In this document: positions 1 to 8,113 of the stretch, in pieces
How positions within the stretch are numbered: the first letter of the stretch is position 1
Layout of the letters: each line of letters begins with the position of its first letter
NCBI GenBank assembly: GCA_035271585.1
Contig: DATERL010000098.1
Span: 62,001-126,000, forward strand
Reading direction: 5' to 3'
Length of the DNA: 64,000 bases
DNA from: Roseimarinus sp035271585
Lineage (GTDB): Bacteria > Bacteroidota > Bacteroidia > Bacteroidales > Prolixibacteraceae
Position numbers and translations under genes: made by a program
Notes under the pieces: model-generated
What the model saw: only the letters and a program-made list of their open reading frames with translations
The model's database searches: none
What the model was told of the DNA's origin: nothing

Positions 1-87
1 AAAAGTAAAAAAACCGGCCACGGTAGCCAAATCATAAAAGCAATAACGATCATGGCTTGAATGGGCAAAAGCATCAGCATGGCGCAT
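1..87 (-). CDS. Possible 5' end of a gene leaving the window (uncertain frame)
   Basis: Reading leftwards off the window edge, an ATG at 87 preceded by GGAGGA opens 29 codons without a stop. An overlapping ATG at 80 in another frame opens a very hydrophobic stretch (MLMLLPIQAMIVIAF...) that would suit a membrane segment. Only about 85 bp are visible, so I cannot choose between the two frames or name a product, and either may be chance. Confidence 0.22.
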   Translation of the reverse strand, partial: MRHADAFAHSSHDRYCFYDLATVAGFFTF

Positions 88-427
88 CGTCCTCCAAGGG
101 TTTATCAATAATTTTACAAACCGAAGCTTTTTTTAAATATGATCAGCGAAATTTATTCAACCAAAAGAGCTGATAGTTTCTGAAGAAATTGTATTTTCAT
201 CCTCAACGATGTTTTTCAACAAAATAAGAAGTGAAAAACAATCCCTTAGGCAAGCTTCGTAAAATATTATCTTACAGGGTTTACCTATTTTTATTGATTT
301 TTTTTGCACAGTTAAGGGTAATCTATATGTTTAATTATGAACCGATCCACGAGGTATACCTCACAAACAAGGATGATTAAATGTAGGGCGAGTTCCATGA
401 GATGCCAAAAATTTTAAATTTTATCGA
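88..427. other. Intergenic region upstream of the PQQ-like protein
   Basis: This 340-bp AT-rich stretch shows no credible reading frame, RNA gene or strong hairpin. The only signal seen is a weak promoter-like site near its right half, listed separately. Confidence 0.5.
303..333 (+). promoter_or_regulatory. Candidate promoter for the PQQ-like gene
   Basis: TTTG at 303-306 is followed after 19 nt by TATGTTTA at 326-333, one mismatch from the Bacteroidota -7 element TANNTTTG. The leader to the start codon would be about 85 nt. This is pattern matching only. Confidence 0.3.
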
Positions 428-1642
428 ATGAAAAAAATCATCTTAGTTTTCATCTTTATCGGGATAAGTTTTTTAACAAGCTATGGGCAACAGCCAACCA
501 AATGGCGTGGCCCCGATTCAAACGGTATTTATCCGGAGACCGGATTGCTAAAAGAGTGGCCAAAAGAGGGACTAAAACTATTGTGGACGTTTGACGAAAT
601 GGAGTTGGGATTTACTTCGCCAGCCATTCAGGGAGAATTCATTTTTTTAGCATCAATGTTAGAGGAAACTGGGTATCTTTTTAAGCTCACAATGGATGGT
701 AAGCTGGTTTGGAAGAAATCATACGGCGAAGAGTTTCACGCGCAGTACCCCGGTGCCCGCTCCACGGCTACGGTTGTTGGCGATTATGTATATCTGCTCA
801 GCGGACGGGGAAAATTGGTGTGCATGAAAACCGCTGATGGCTCATTAGTGTGGTCTACACATTTAGTTGATGATTTGGATGGACAATTAAACCGGTATGG
901 ATTTAATGAGTCGGTGGTAGTGGATGGAGACATAGTATATTGCACTCCGGGAGGAAAATCGCAAAGTGTGGCCGCCTTAAATCGTTTTACCGGCCAAGTG
1001 GTTTGGAAGGCTCCCGGCAAAGAAGATAAAGCAGCTTACTGCACACCTCTGTTAATACGGTATCCTTCACGCACATTGCTGGTTACACATACCGAGTCGA
1101 ATATACTGGGTATTGATACCAAAAACGGTTCACTCCTATGGTCTTACGAATGGCCAAACCGAATGCTTGAACATCAAAATACACCTCTTTACAGCGATAA
1201 CCAATTATTCTGTTTTAGCGGTTATGGCAAAGGATCAGTTATGCTTACCCTGAGCAATGACGGCAGTACGGTGGTCAGAAAATGGGAGAATCTAAAGTTC
1301 GATAACCGCATGGGTGGAGCAGTACTTGTAAACGGCAACATATATGGAGCCGGACATAATAATCGTTACTGGCAATGTGTAGATTGGGAAACCGGTGAAG
1401 AGCTTTATAGCAGCAAGGAACTTACTATGGGTGTGGTAATTGCAGCCGACAACATGCTCTATATTTATGATGAAAAAGGCGCTCTGGCACTTGTAAAGCC
1501 CGATCCTGAAAAACTAAATATTGTTAGCCAGATGCAGATTACTTTGGGCACAGGATCACAATGGGCACATCCGGTTATCGATAATGGCATTCTCTATATT
1601 GCAAGGGGATCCACACTGATGGCCTATAGCCTTAAAAACTAA
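428..1642 (+). CDS. Secreted PQQ-like beta-propeller protein
   Basis: A 404-residue protein with a signal peptide (about residues 1-20, ending SYGQQ). The mature part starts with the WRGPDSNG block common in Bacteroidota and Planctomycetes PQQ-like propellers. It then has repeated propeller strands of the form 'dG.l.W' (for example MDGKLVWKK, ADGSLVWS, KNGSLLWSYEW, WETGEELYSS), consistent with a 6-8 bladed PQQ-repeat fold over nearly the whole length. No catalytic or cofactor residues can be assigned, so a dehydrogenase activity should not be assumed; scaffold or binding roles are equally possible. It appears monocistronic. Its stop abuts the end of a glycosyltransferase remnant on the opposite strand. 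Confidence 0.8.
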   Translation: MKKIILVFIFIGISFLTSYGQQPTKWRGPDSNGIYPETGLLKEWPKEGLKLLWTFDEMELGFTSPAIQGEFIFLASMLEETGYLFKLTMDGKLVWKKSYGEEFHAQYPGARSTATVVGDYVYLLSGRGKLVCMKTADGSLVWSTHLVDDLDGQLNRYGFNESVVVDGDIVYCTPGGKSQSVAALNRFTGQVVWKAPGKEDKAAYCTPLLIRYPSRTLLVTHTESNILGIDTKNGSLLWSYEWPNRMLEHQNTPLYSDNQLFCFSGYGKGSVMLTLSNDGSTVVRKWENLKFDNRMGGAVLVNGNIYGAGHNNRYWQCVDWETGEELYSSKELTMGVVIAADNMLYIYDEKGALALVKPDPEKLNIVSQMQITLGTGSQWAHPVIDNGILYIARGSTLMAYSLKN

Positions 1643-1912
1643 TATTGAATATAGATAAGAGAGGAAGTGAAGTAATCATTATTACCACATTTGGCGGCAA
1701 AAGCCACCCCTTGTTTCACTTCATTGAGTAAAATAATCCGGCGGTCGATTTTGGCTAGTTTTTGTGCAACTTCTTCGCTTTTATCGGTCGAATTATTATT
1801 GCCCAAAATAAGCTCAAAGTTATGAAATGTCTGTTAAAGGATAATCAACACCGCCCTTTCCAACATTTTTAAGCATTGAAATATAGAATCACAATCGAAA
1901 TTTTCGCTTGGG
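1640..1912 (-). pseudogene. Remnant of a family 2 glycosyltransferase (N-terminal part)
   Basis: Translated on the minus strand, this interval gives recognisable GT2 N-terminal pieces. First comes AKISIVILYFNA. After a one-base frame shift near 1872 comes KMLERAVLIIL, then an in-frame stop (1834-1836) where the family has Asn, then QTFHNFELILGNNNSTDKS and later KQGVAFAAKCG. This follows the canonical order 'SIVIPvYNA..yLeraveSILnQTf.nfEiIlvdDgSTDkS...QGva.ARN.G'. Only about 85-90 residues remain. The catalytic C-terminal two thirds and the start codon are missing. It lies directly downstream of gldA and ends at the stop of the convergent PQQ-like gene. Confidence 0.72.
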
Positions 1913-1920
1913 CATTGAAT

Positions 1921-2829
1921 TCATCGTGTTAACTCCCTAAAAATATTTTCGACACTGCTTGATTGTTCTACCAGTGAGAGCAAAGTCCAGCCTTTCGAAA
2001 CAGCCACTTTAAAAAGTTCGGGCCGAATGTCGCTACTTTGCGACGAAGTAACGATAATATCGTTGGGACTATTTTCCTCAATAGTAGATACAAAAGGAAG
2101 CTGTGCAATGTATTGCAAATCGATGTTTTCGATCGTTGCAAAAAGTACACGTTGAGCTCTGGTTTTCGAAATGGTATTGATTTGTGCTGTTGGCCCATCG
2201 GCTATAATTTGCCCTTTATTGATAATAATAACGCGATTGCAAATGGCTTCCACTTCTTGCATAATATGGGTCGAGAGCATTACTGTTTTATTTTGGCTAA
2301 TTCCAGTAATTAGATGTCGAATTTCGTCAAGTTGGTTGGGGTCGAGCCCCGAGGTGGGCTCATCGAGAATAAGTACATCGGGATTATGAATCAGCGCCTG
2401 CGCAAGGCCAACCCGTTGTCGGTAGCCTTTTGACAAAGCGCCAATTTTTTTTGATGCTTCGGGTGTTAAACCAGTCATATCAATCATTTCTTTCACCCTT
2501 TCGCTTCGGTTTTTTATCTTGTAAAAACCAGCCACCATCAGCAAATATTCCCTGATATACATTTCGAGATACAATGGATTGTGCTCTGGCAAATAGCCAA
2601 TTTTTGACCTAAAATCGATGTGGTTATAGCCAACCAACAAACCATCGATAAAAGCTTTGCCACTATCGGCAGGCAAATACCCAGTCAAAATTTTCATTAA
2701 AGTTGATTTGCCGGCACCGTTGGGTCCCAAAAAACCTACAATTTCACCTTCATCAATTCGGAACGATACATTACTGAGCGCCAGTTGTTTTCCAAACGTT
2801 TTTGTTATGTTTTTTACTTCAATCGACAT
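1921..2829 (-). CDS. gldA: GldA-type ABC transporter ATP-binding protein
   Basis: A 302-residue cytoplasmic ABC ATPase. Walker A is GPNGAGKST (about residues 35-43), the signature region is LSKGYRQR (about 138-145), Walker B is VLILDEPTSGLDP (about 157-169), and the switch His is in STHIMQEVE. The length and C-terminal extension fit GldA, the ATPase that works with the GldF/GldG membrane subunits and is linked to gliding motility in Bacteroidota. Many non-gliding members keep it. Neither gldF nor gldG is adjacent here, so the membrane partner must be elsewhere. The family (DrrA/CcmA-like drug or polysaccharide exporters) is certain; the GldA name is likely but not proven by context. Confidence 0.8.
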   Translation of the reverse strand: MSIEVKNITKTFGKQLALSNVSFRIDEGEIVGFLGPNGAGKSTLMKILTGYLPADSGKAFIDGLLVGYNHIDFRSKIGYLPEHNPLYLEMYIREYLLMVAGFYKIKNRSERVKEMIDMTGLTPEASKKIGALSKGYRQRVGLAQALIHNPDVLILDEPTSGLDPNQLDEIRHLITGISQNKTVMLSTHIMQEVEAICNRVIIINKGQIIADGPTAQINTISKTRAQRVLFATIENIDLQYIAQLPFVSTIEENSPNDIIVTSSQSSDIRPELFKVAVSKGWTLLSLVEQSSSVENIFRELTR

Positions 2830-3025
2830 ATTACAAATGTAATCAGAACAAGATAAAATTACTAAAATAACGAGGCTGTTCTGTTTTTGATTGCTATTTT
2901 TAGCTTATAAAATTACAATAAGTAATAGGAATTATTTAGTCACACATCACAATGCGATGTAAATCACAGTGAATCAACGCATAGCTCAAATAGCAAATAA
3001 TAAATTGCAAATAATAAATTACTTG

Positions 3026-3688
3026 ATGGACGCAAACATTGAATCTTCGTGGAAAAACAGGCTGAACAGTGAGTTCGAAAAACCTTATTTTATTCAGCTC
3101 ACTAATTTTGTAAAACAGGAATATGGCACTCAAACCATTTTTCCCCCGAGCAAATTAATTTTCAATGCGTTTGAGCTTTGCCCTTTTAATAATGTGAAAG
3201 TAGTTATCATAGGCCAGGATCCTTATCATGGCGCTGGACAAGCGCATGGCTTGTGTTTTTCGGTGAACGAAGGAATTACTTTTCCGCCTTCGTTACGTAA
3301 TATTTTTAAAGAACTCAACAACGATTTGGGTCTTGCCATTCCGCAAAATGGCGACCTCAGCCATTGGGCAAAACAAGGCGTGCTGCTGCTCAATGCAACG
3401 CTTACAGTAAGGGCGCATGAGGCTGGTTCGCACCAAAACAAAGGTTGGGAAACCTTTACCGATCAGGTTATCAAAATCGTTGCTGAACAAAAGCAACACG
3501 TGGTGTTTTTGCTTTGGGGCGCTTACGCACAGCGCAAAGGAATATTAATTGACAAATCGAAACACTTGGTACTCGAATCGGTTCATCCTTCGCCACTTTC
3601 GGCCTCGCGCGGATTTTTTGGGAACCTTCATTTTAGCAAAGCCAACAGTTTTCTCGAGTCGAAAGGTTTAGCGGCCATTAATTGGTAA
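3026..3688 (+). CDS. ung: Uracil-DNA glycosylase, family 1
   Basis: Removes uracil from DNA at the first step of base-excision repair. The water-activating motif GQDPYHG and the C-terminal HPSPLSA motif are both present. An upstream ATG at 2969 exists, but the ATG at 3026 (MDANIESSWK) is preferred because it gives the usual length of about 220 residues and places the catalytic Asp at residue 65, close to Asp64 of E. coli Ung. The gene diverges from gldA. Its stop codon TAA (3686-3688) lies inside the 8-bp target duplication of an insertion sequence, which left the coding sequence intact but separated it from its original 3' flank. Confidence 0.95.
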   Translation: MDANIESSWKNRLNSEFEKPYFIQLTNFVKQEYGTQTIFPPSKLIFNAFELCPFNNVKVVIIGQDPYHGAGQAHGLCFSVNEGITFPPSLRNIFKELNNDLGLAIPQNGDLSHWAKQGVLLLNATLTVRAHEAGSHQNKGWETFTDQVIKIVAEQKQHVVFLLWGAYAQRKGILIDKSKHLVLESVHPSPLSASRGFFGNLHFSKANSFLESKGLAAINW

Positions 3689-3691
3689 ACT

Positions 3692-3714
3692 GGCTTAATG
3701 GACAAAATTAATGG
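3692..3714 (+). repeat. Left terminal inverted repeat of the IS
   Basis: Begins GGCTTAATGGACA and ends TTAATGG. It pairs with 4897-4919 on the other strand (18 of 23 positions; mismatches at positions 3, 4 and 14-16). It is preceded directly by the 8-bp direct repeat GGTAAACT. Confidence 0.85.
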
Positions 3715-3766
3715 TAATTACTTCTACAGAAGCGGTTCCTACTATCTTTGAGGCAAATCAAAGGTT

Positions 3767-4680
3767 ATGAATAAAAAAAGTGCTTTTATTGTCACAAAGG
3801 ATTTGTGCAGAAATATGGATTTATAAAAGGTGTCCAGAGGTACAAATGTTCAATATGTGGGAAACAGTTTTTAGGAGGGCAACGCATAGATAACGCTCAA
3901 ATATGGGGAGAATATGCTCAAGGGAAGCAAACCTATGCCCAATTAGCAGAAAGGTTTCATTGTTCTATTAAAACGATTCAAAGGCGCATTGATACGTTCA
4001 ATATTGAAAAATCTGTACCCGTAGCTCGCATCGTTATTGTTCTGATGGACACAACCTATTGGGGGCGTAATTTTGGTGTTATGCTTTTTAAGGACGCCTT
4101 AAGCAAGGAAAACCTGCTTAAATACTATGTAAAAAACGAGACTAATGCTCTGTATATTGAAGGAATTAACGAGCTACAGCAAAGAGGTTTTACTATTAAG
4201 GTCATTGTTTGTGATGGCAGAAAAGGCCTTATCCAAAGCTTTGTAGACATATCTGTTCAAATGTGTCAATTTCACCAGTCAGCTATCATCCGAAGGTATT
4301 TAACCAAAAGACCAAAGCTTAAGGCGGCACAAGAACTAATGGAAGTGGTTGATTTAATGAAACAAACAGACAAAGAGTCGTTTATCGGAGCGTTATTTTT
4401 ATGGTTTGAAAAGTGGGAGGTCTTTATGAATGAGAGGACAGTTAATCCTTTAACAAACAAGTCCTTTTATACACACAAAAGACTAAGAAGTGCTTACCGC
4501 AGTTTGAAAAGTAACCTCCCCTGGCTATTTACTTGGTATGATTATTATGAACTTAAAATACCCAATACAACTAACGCTATTGATGGTCATTTTGCAGATT
4601 TGAAGAACAAGTTGAGAAACCACAATGGATTGTCCTTGAAAAGAAAGATGAAATTTATTGATGGGTTTTTAAAGGCATAG
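3767..4680 (+). CDS. IS256-like transposase, zinc-ribbon variant, with 5' frame break
   Basis: The main frame (3805-4680, GTG start, 291 residues) encodes a DDE-type transposase. It has a second zinc knuckle CSIC near the N-terminus, a helix-turn-helix-like segment (TYAQLAERFHCSIKTIQRR), the acidic motifs DTTYWG and VCDGRKG, and the C-terminal NTTNAIDGHF block, where I would expect the last acidic residue (often Glu in relatives, Asp here). Upstream in the same frame lies KKCFYCHKGF, the first CxxC knuckle, but no start codon precedes it. The ATG at 3767 is one base out of frame across a run of seven A (3773-3779). A -1 slip there would give MNKKKCFYC and a complete zinc ribbon. The element may therefore use slippage, be inactive, or contain a sequencing error. 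Confidence 0.78.
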
Positions 4681-4696
4681 AGTTCTCTTAAAATAT

Positions 4697-4726
4697 CAAT
4701 GGATTGCGAATAGACACAATCCATTG
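4697..4726 (+). terminator. Hairpin downstream of the transposase gene
   Basis: A perfect 10-bp stem (CAATGGATTG at 4697-4706 with CAATCCATTG at 4717-4726) and a 10-nt loop, starting 17 bp after the transposase stop. The U-rich tract after it is interrupted, so termination is plausible but not assured. Confidence 0.5.
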
Positions 4727-4856
4727 AATGACATTTTTGTCGAACATCTGCAGTATCCCTGATAGGTTGCTCCCCAGCAGAGCCTACTTCCGTTTATACA
4801 GATTTTCAAAGTTCCATAAAAAAACATTATAATCTCAAATCAACTCAAAATAAATA

Positions 4857-4875
4857 CCATTAAAAATGTCCATTA
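4857..4875 (-). repeat. Internal copy of the IS right-end repeat
   Basis: The 19 bases are identical to the inner 19 bases of the true right end (4897-4915), 40 bp away. It could be a second transposase-binding site or the trace of an earlier end. No matching duplication was seen near the left end. Confidence 0.8.
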
Positions 4876-4896
4876 GAGAACAACGTCTAAGAAAAA

Positions 4897-4919
4897 CCAT
4901 TAAAAATGTCCATTATACC
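4897..4919 (-). repeat. Right terminal inverted repeat of the IS
   Basis: On the minus strand it reads GGTATAATGGACA then TTTTTAATGG, and it is followed directly by the second 8-bp direct repeat GGTAAACT (4920-4927). Confidence 0.85.
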
Positions 4920-5081
4920 GGTAAACTCATTTTTATAAGTTTTACACTGCACTAAGAACCAAGAAAACCCAGTACATCGGTTAAATGATTTTACCAAAAG
5001 AAACGTTATTGTAAAAAAGTTAATTCAACTCCACTTTTAAAATCTTTGGGGCCTAAAATGAATTTACCCACTCAATTCGTT

Positions 5082-5089
5082 TATATTTG
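5082..5089 (+). promoter_or_regulatory. Candidate -7 promoter element of the GH32-like gene
   Basis: TATATTTG is a perfect match to TANNTTTG, about 30 bp before the start codon. No convincing TTTG is seen at the usual upstream distance. Confidence 0.4.
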
Positions 5090-5118
5090 TTTTCCACATT
5101 TTAGAATTATACAAAACG

Positions 5119-6501
5119 ATGAAACATAGCCTGATTTTCATACTAATAATTTTTATTGCCACTGCCACCTTTCCACAAAATAAAAATTCAACTGCAAGGT
5201 TCAACGAGACTTACCGAAATCAGTTTCATTTTTCGCCCGAGTTGAATAAAATGGGAAGCCCCATAGGATTGTGGCTAAGCGATACCATTTATCATTTGTA
5301 TTATCAGTACAATCCAAATAATTTAATCGATGGTTTTATGAATTGGGGACACGCTACCAGCCCCGATCTTATTAGTTGGGAACAGCAAGCTCTTGTTATT
5401 GAACAACCGCCGCTTGCCGATTCCATGTTTCTCTCTCCTTGGTTTGGCGCTGTTGTTAACACCGAAAATGGACTGAAAGCCTGGTTAAACCGCTGGGAAA
5501 ATGGGTTATACCAAACCACTTCGAACAATGGGTTTAAATTTAATAATGAAACTCAACTTACAGGAACCGAAAAATTAGCAAAGAGCGAACCTTTTGTTTT
5601 TTGGCACAAGCCATCTCAAAAATGGGTAATGATTGCTTACGAACGACCATCGACCACCATGTACATTTTAAATTCCGACGACGGCCTTTCGTGGGAAGAA
5701 ACCTCACAATTTCACTATAATTTTGGTTTCCCTAACCTGGTCGAAATCCCGGTTGACCGAAAAAATGACGATACGCGTTGGGTGCTTTTTACCGAAGGTG
5801 GAACCTGTCTGATTGGAAATTTCGATGGGAAAAAATTCAATATAGAGAATGCCATGTCGAAATTTGACAACGGTCGCAGAATTGGTGGCACTCTGGTTTA
5901 CAACGACCCCATTAGCAACAAGGTGATTGGAATAACTGAGATAAAAAGCGAACAGTTGGCCGATATTGCTTCAAATGGTTTTATGTCGTTCCCCTATCAA
6001 ATCACCTTGCACCAAACCGAAAACGGGATTGAGTTACGACAAACGCCATTAAACACAATTGACCAACTCATTCTAAAGTCTCAAATTTTGGGACAGGAGA
6101 AAATATATCCTGGCATCAAAAACAATGCACTTAAGCGCGCAAAAGGAAACGAATTATACATTAAAGGATCAATTTCGAATGTAAATAGCGACCTGTTTGG
6201 CTTTATGCTCAGGAGCGACCGTGGACAAAACGGCATCGAAATAAGCTGCAATACAAAACGTGGCGTTTTATCAGTGATGGATTCCCAGATCAATTATCAG
6301 CCACAAAACAAACAATTCGAATTTGAAATACTAATTGATCGCTCATCGTTAGAAGTTTATATCGATGGTGGCAAATATGTTTTCCGGCGTTCGTTTAGCC
6401 CTATTCCCAACTACAAAAACTACGATTTATTTACCAACGGAGGCGAAATCGTAATCGAACATCTTGAAGTCCATCAGCTCAAATCGATTTGGACAAAATA
6501 A
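5119..6501 (+). CDS. Secreted GH32-like protein lacking catalytic residues
   Basis: A 460-residue protein with a signal peptide (about residues 1-19). The fold is GH32: HFSP at 37-40, YYQYNP at 61-66, MNWGHATSPDL around 74-84, and a C-terminal beta-sandwich with the LEVYIDGG signature seen in family 32 C-domains. All three catalytic motifs are altered. WMNDPNG reads NKMGSPIG (nucleophile Asp replaced by Ser47). RDP reads SEP (156-158). The WECP motif carrying the acid/base Glu reads FGFP (202-205). Active GH32 enzymes cleave fructans or sucrose; this one should be inactive as a classical hydrolase and may bind glycans or catalyse something else. It stands alone, next to the IS, with no fructan transporter near. 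Confidence 0.8.
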   Translation: MKHSLIFILIIFIATATFPQNKNSTARFNETYRNQFHFSPELNKMGSPIGLWLSDTIYHLYYQYNPNNLIDGFMNWGHATSPDLISWEQQALVIEQPPLADSMFLSPWFGAVVNTENGLKAWLNRWENGLYQTTSNNGFKFNNETQLTGTEKLAKSEPFVFWHKPSQKWVMIAYERPSTTMYILNSDDGLSWEETSQFHYNFGFPNLVEIPVDRKNDDTRWVLFTEGGTCLIGNFDGKKFNIENAMSKFDNGRRIGGTLVYNDPISNKVIGITEIKSEQLADIASNGFMSFPYQITLHQTENGIELRQTPLNTIDQLILKSQILGQEKIYPGIKNNALKRAKGNELYIKGSISNVNSDLFGFMLRSDRGQNGIEISCNTKRGVLSVMDSQINYQPQNKQFEFEILIDRSSLEVYIDGGKYVFRRSFSPIPNYKNYDLFTNGGEIVIEHLEVHQLKSIWTK

Positions 6502-6644
6502 TGAAGTAAAACATTCAAATTAATACTGCATTAAAATCATTCTTTTCAAACTTGTTTTTATCGATATTGTTTCAATTAAAAAAGCGTGTAAATAACGAAC
6601 CGAGCAGTGGTTAGTTAAACACAATATTAAAACAATTTATTCGT

Positions 6645-7673
6645 ATGAAAGCAATTGTAAAAAAGAAACCCGAAAGGGGACTGTGGATGGAAGAAGTGCC
6701 CATCCCGGCTACTGGTGCTAACGAAGTTTTGTTAAAAATCAAGAAATCGGCTATTTGTGGCACCGATTTACACATTTATAAATGGGACGAATGGGCGCAA
6801 AAAACCATCCATCCACCTCTGATTATCGGGCACGAGTATGTTGGCGAAATTGTAGAATTGGGTTCCGAAGTAACGCAATATAAAATTGGCGACCGTGTAA
6901 CTGCCGAAGGGCATATTGCTTGCGGGCATTGCCGAAATTGCCGGCGGGGCCGACAACATATTTGCGATCACTCCATTGGCATTGGGGTGCAGCGCAATGG
7001 TGGTTTTGCCGAATATGTTGCCGTACCGGTTAGCAACGTAATAAAAGTTGATGCACGTATTGCCGACGAAATTGTATCCATAATGGATCCCTTGGGTAAT
7101 GCCTGCCACACCGCGCTTTCGTTTCCACTATTGGGCGAAGATGTGATGATTACAGGAATTGGAGGTCCCATTGGCTCAATGGCTGCTGCTATTTGTAAGT
7201 TTGCCGGGGCACGTAACATTCTGGGCACCGACCTGAGCCCCTATCGCAGACAATTGGCACTGAAAATGGGCGCCGACCAAGCAATCGATCCTCAAAGCGA
7301 TTCATTTACCGAAGCCATGAAAAACATGGGCATGGTGGGCGGTTTCGATATTGGCCTTGAATGTTCTGGTTCGCGCACTGCCTTCAACCAGCTAATCGAC
7401 AATATGTACAATGGTGGCAAAGTGGCCTTGTTGGGTATTCTGCCTCCAAACACAACGGTTGATTGGAACAAAGTGATTTTTAAGGGACTTACTTTAAAAG
7501 GAATATATGGTCGCGAAATGTTCGAAACCTGGTATCAGGTTGAAATGATGCTGACCCGGGGATTGAATGTTTTGCCTGTTATTACCCACCGAATGAAAGC
7601 CAACGATTTTCAAAAAGCTTTCGATATCATGGAAGAAGGGAATTGCGGTAAGATAATTCTCGATTGGGAATAG
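6645..7673 (+). CDS. tdh: L-threonine 3-dehydrogenase
   Basis: A 342-residue zinc-dependent medium-chain dehydrogenase that oxidises L-threonine with NAD+ to 2-amino-3-ketobutyrate. Catalytic zinc ligands are in SAICGTD (Cys38) and GHEYVGE (His63/Glu64). Structural zinc ligands are in CGHCRNCRRGRQHIC (Cys93, 96, 99 and 107). The Rossmann region contains GIGGPIGSMAAA. Length and the N-terminal MKAIVKKKPERGLWMEEVP block match bacterial TDH well. The usual partner kbl is not adjacent. Confidence 0.93.
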   Translation: MKAIVKKKPERGLWMEEVPIPATGANEVLLKIKKSAICGTDLHIYKWDEWAQKTIHPPLIIGHEYVGEIVELGSEVTQYKIGDRVTAEGHIACGHCRNCRRGRQHICDHSIGIGVQRNGGFAEYVAVPVSNVIKVDARIADEIVSIMDPLGNACHTALSFPLLGEDVMITGIGGPIGSMAAAICKFAGARNILGTDLSPYRRQLALKMGADQAIDPQSDSFTEAMKNMGMVGGFDIGLECSGSRTAFNQLIDNMYNGGKVALLGILPPNTTVDWNKVIFKGLTLKGIYGREMFETWYQVEMMLTRGLNVLPVITHRMKANDFQKAFDIMEEGNCGKIILDWE

Positions 7674-7735
7674 CGTTTTCAATGTCATTCATTCAGCGTT
7701 TAAAATTTTTAACCTATAATTTGGATTCAAATCGT

Positions 7736-7743
7736 TAACTTTG
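7736..7743 (+). promoter_or_regulatory. Candidate -7 promoter element of the rbfA operon
   Basis: TAACTTTG matches TANNTTTG exactly and lies 22 bp before the rbfA start. A clear -33 TTTG at standard spacing is not seen, so confidence is modest. Confidence 0.35.
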
Positions 7744-7765
7744 TTGTTTAAATACTTTTTAAACT

Positions 7766-8104
7766 ATGAATTCAATCCGACAAAATAAAGTTTCGAGGTT
7801 AATCCAAAAAGAATTGGCCGAGATTTTTCAACGCGAAAGTCGTGCTCTTTTCAGAGGTAAACTGATTTCGGTTACGGTAGTGCGTGTATCGAAAGACCTC
7901 TCGGTTGCTAAAATTTATCTAAGCATTTTCCCTTCGGAAGATGCCAACGAAACATTAAGCCTTATTAAACAAGTTTCGGGACAAATAAGGGGAGCATTGG
8001 GCAATAAAGTTGGAAAACAATTACGAATTGTACCCGAACTTGACTTTTTTATTGACGATAGCCTCGATTATATCGACAACATTGAAAAAGCACTCAATAA
8101 ATAA
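7766..8104 (+). CDS. rbfA: Ribosome-binding factor A
   Basis: A 112-residue small KH-like protein that binds the 30S subunit and aids 16S rRNA 5'-end maturation. The N-terminal helix (RQNKVSRLIQKELAEIFQRE), the central VTVVRVSKDLSVAKIYLSIFP strands and the C-terminal LDFFIDDSLDYIDNIEKAL segment are typical. It is the first gene of a tight run: the methyltransferase starts 9 bp after its stop and the LolC/E-type permease follows. The rbfA-permease neighbourhood is common in Bacteroidota. Confidence 0.93.
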   Translation: MNSIRQNKVSRLIQKELAEIFQRESRALFRGKLISVTVVRVSKDLSVAKIYLSIFPSEDANETLSLIKQVSGQIRGALGNKVGKQLRIVPELDFFIDDSLDYIDNIEKALNK

Positions 8105-8113
8105 AAATTCATT

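Larger units (their letters stand above)
3692..4919 (+). mobile_element. Insertion sequence, IS256-like with zinc-ribbon transposase
   Basis: The element is 1228 bp. The left end (3692-3714) and right end (4897-4919, inverted) match at 18 of 23 positions: both begin GG, then share TAATGGACA and TTAATGG. Identical 8-bp direct repeats GGTAAACT flank it at 3684-3691 and 4920-4927, the size expected for IS256-type target duplications. The left copy overlaps the ung stop codon. One transposase gene fills most of the element. An extra copy of the right-end repeat lies inside at 4857-4875. Confidence 0.85.

Noticed and set aside
2969..3025. Longer ung start at 2969
   Set aside because: Adds 19 residues of low-complexity sequence absent from the family. 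The 3026 start gives normal length and catalytic residue position.
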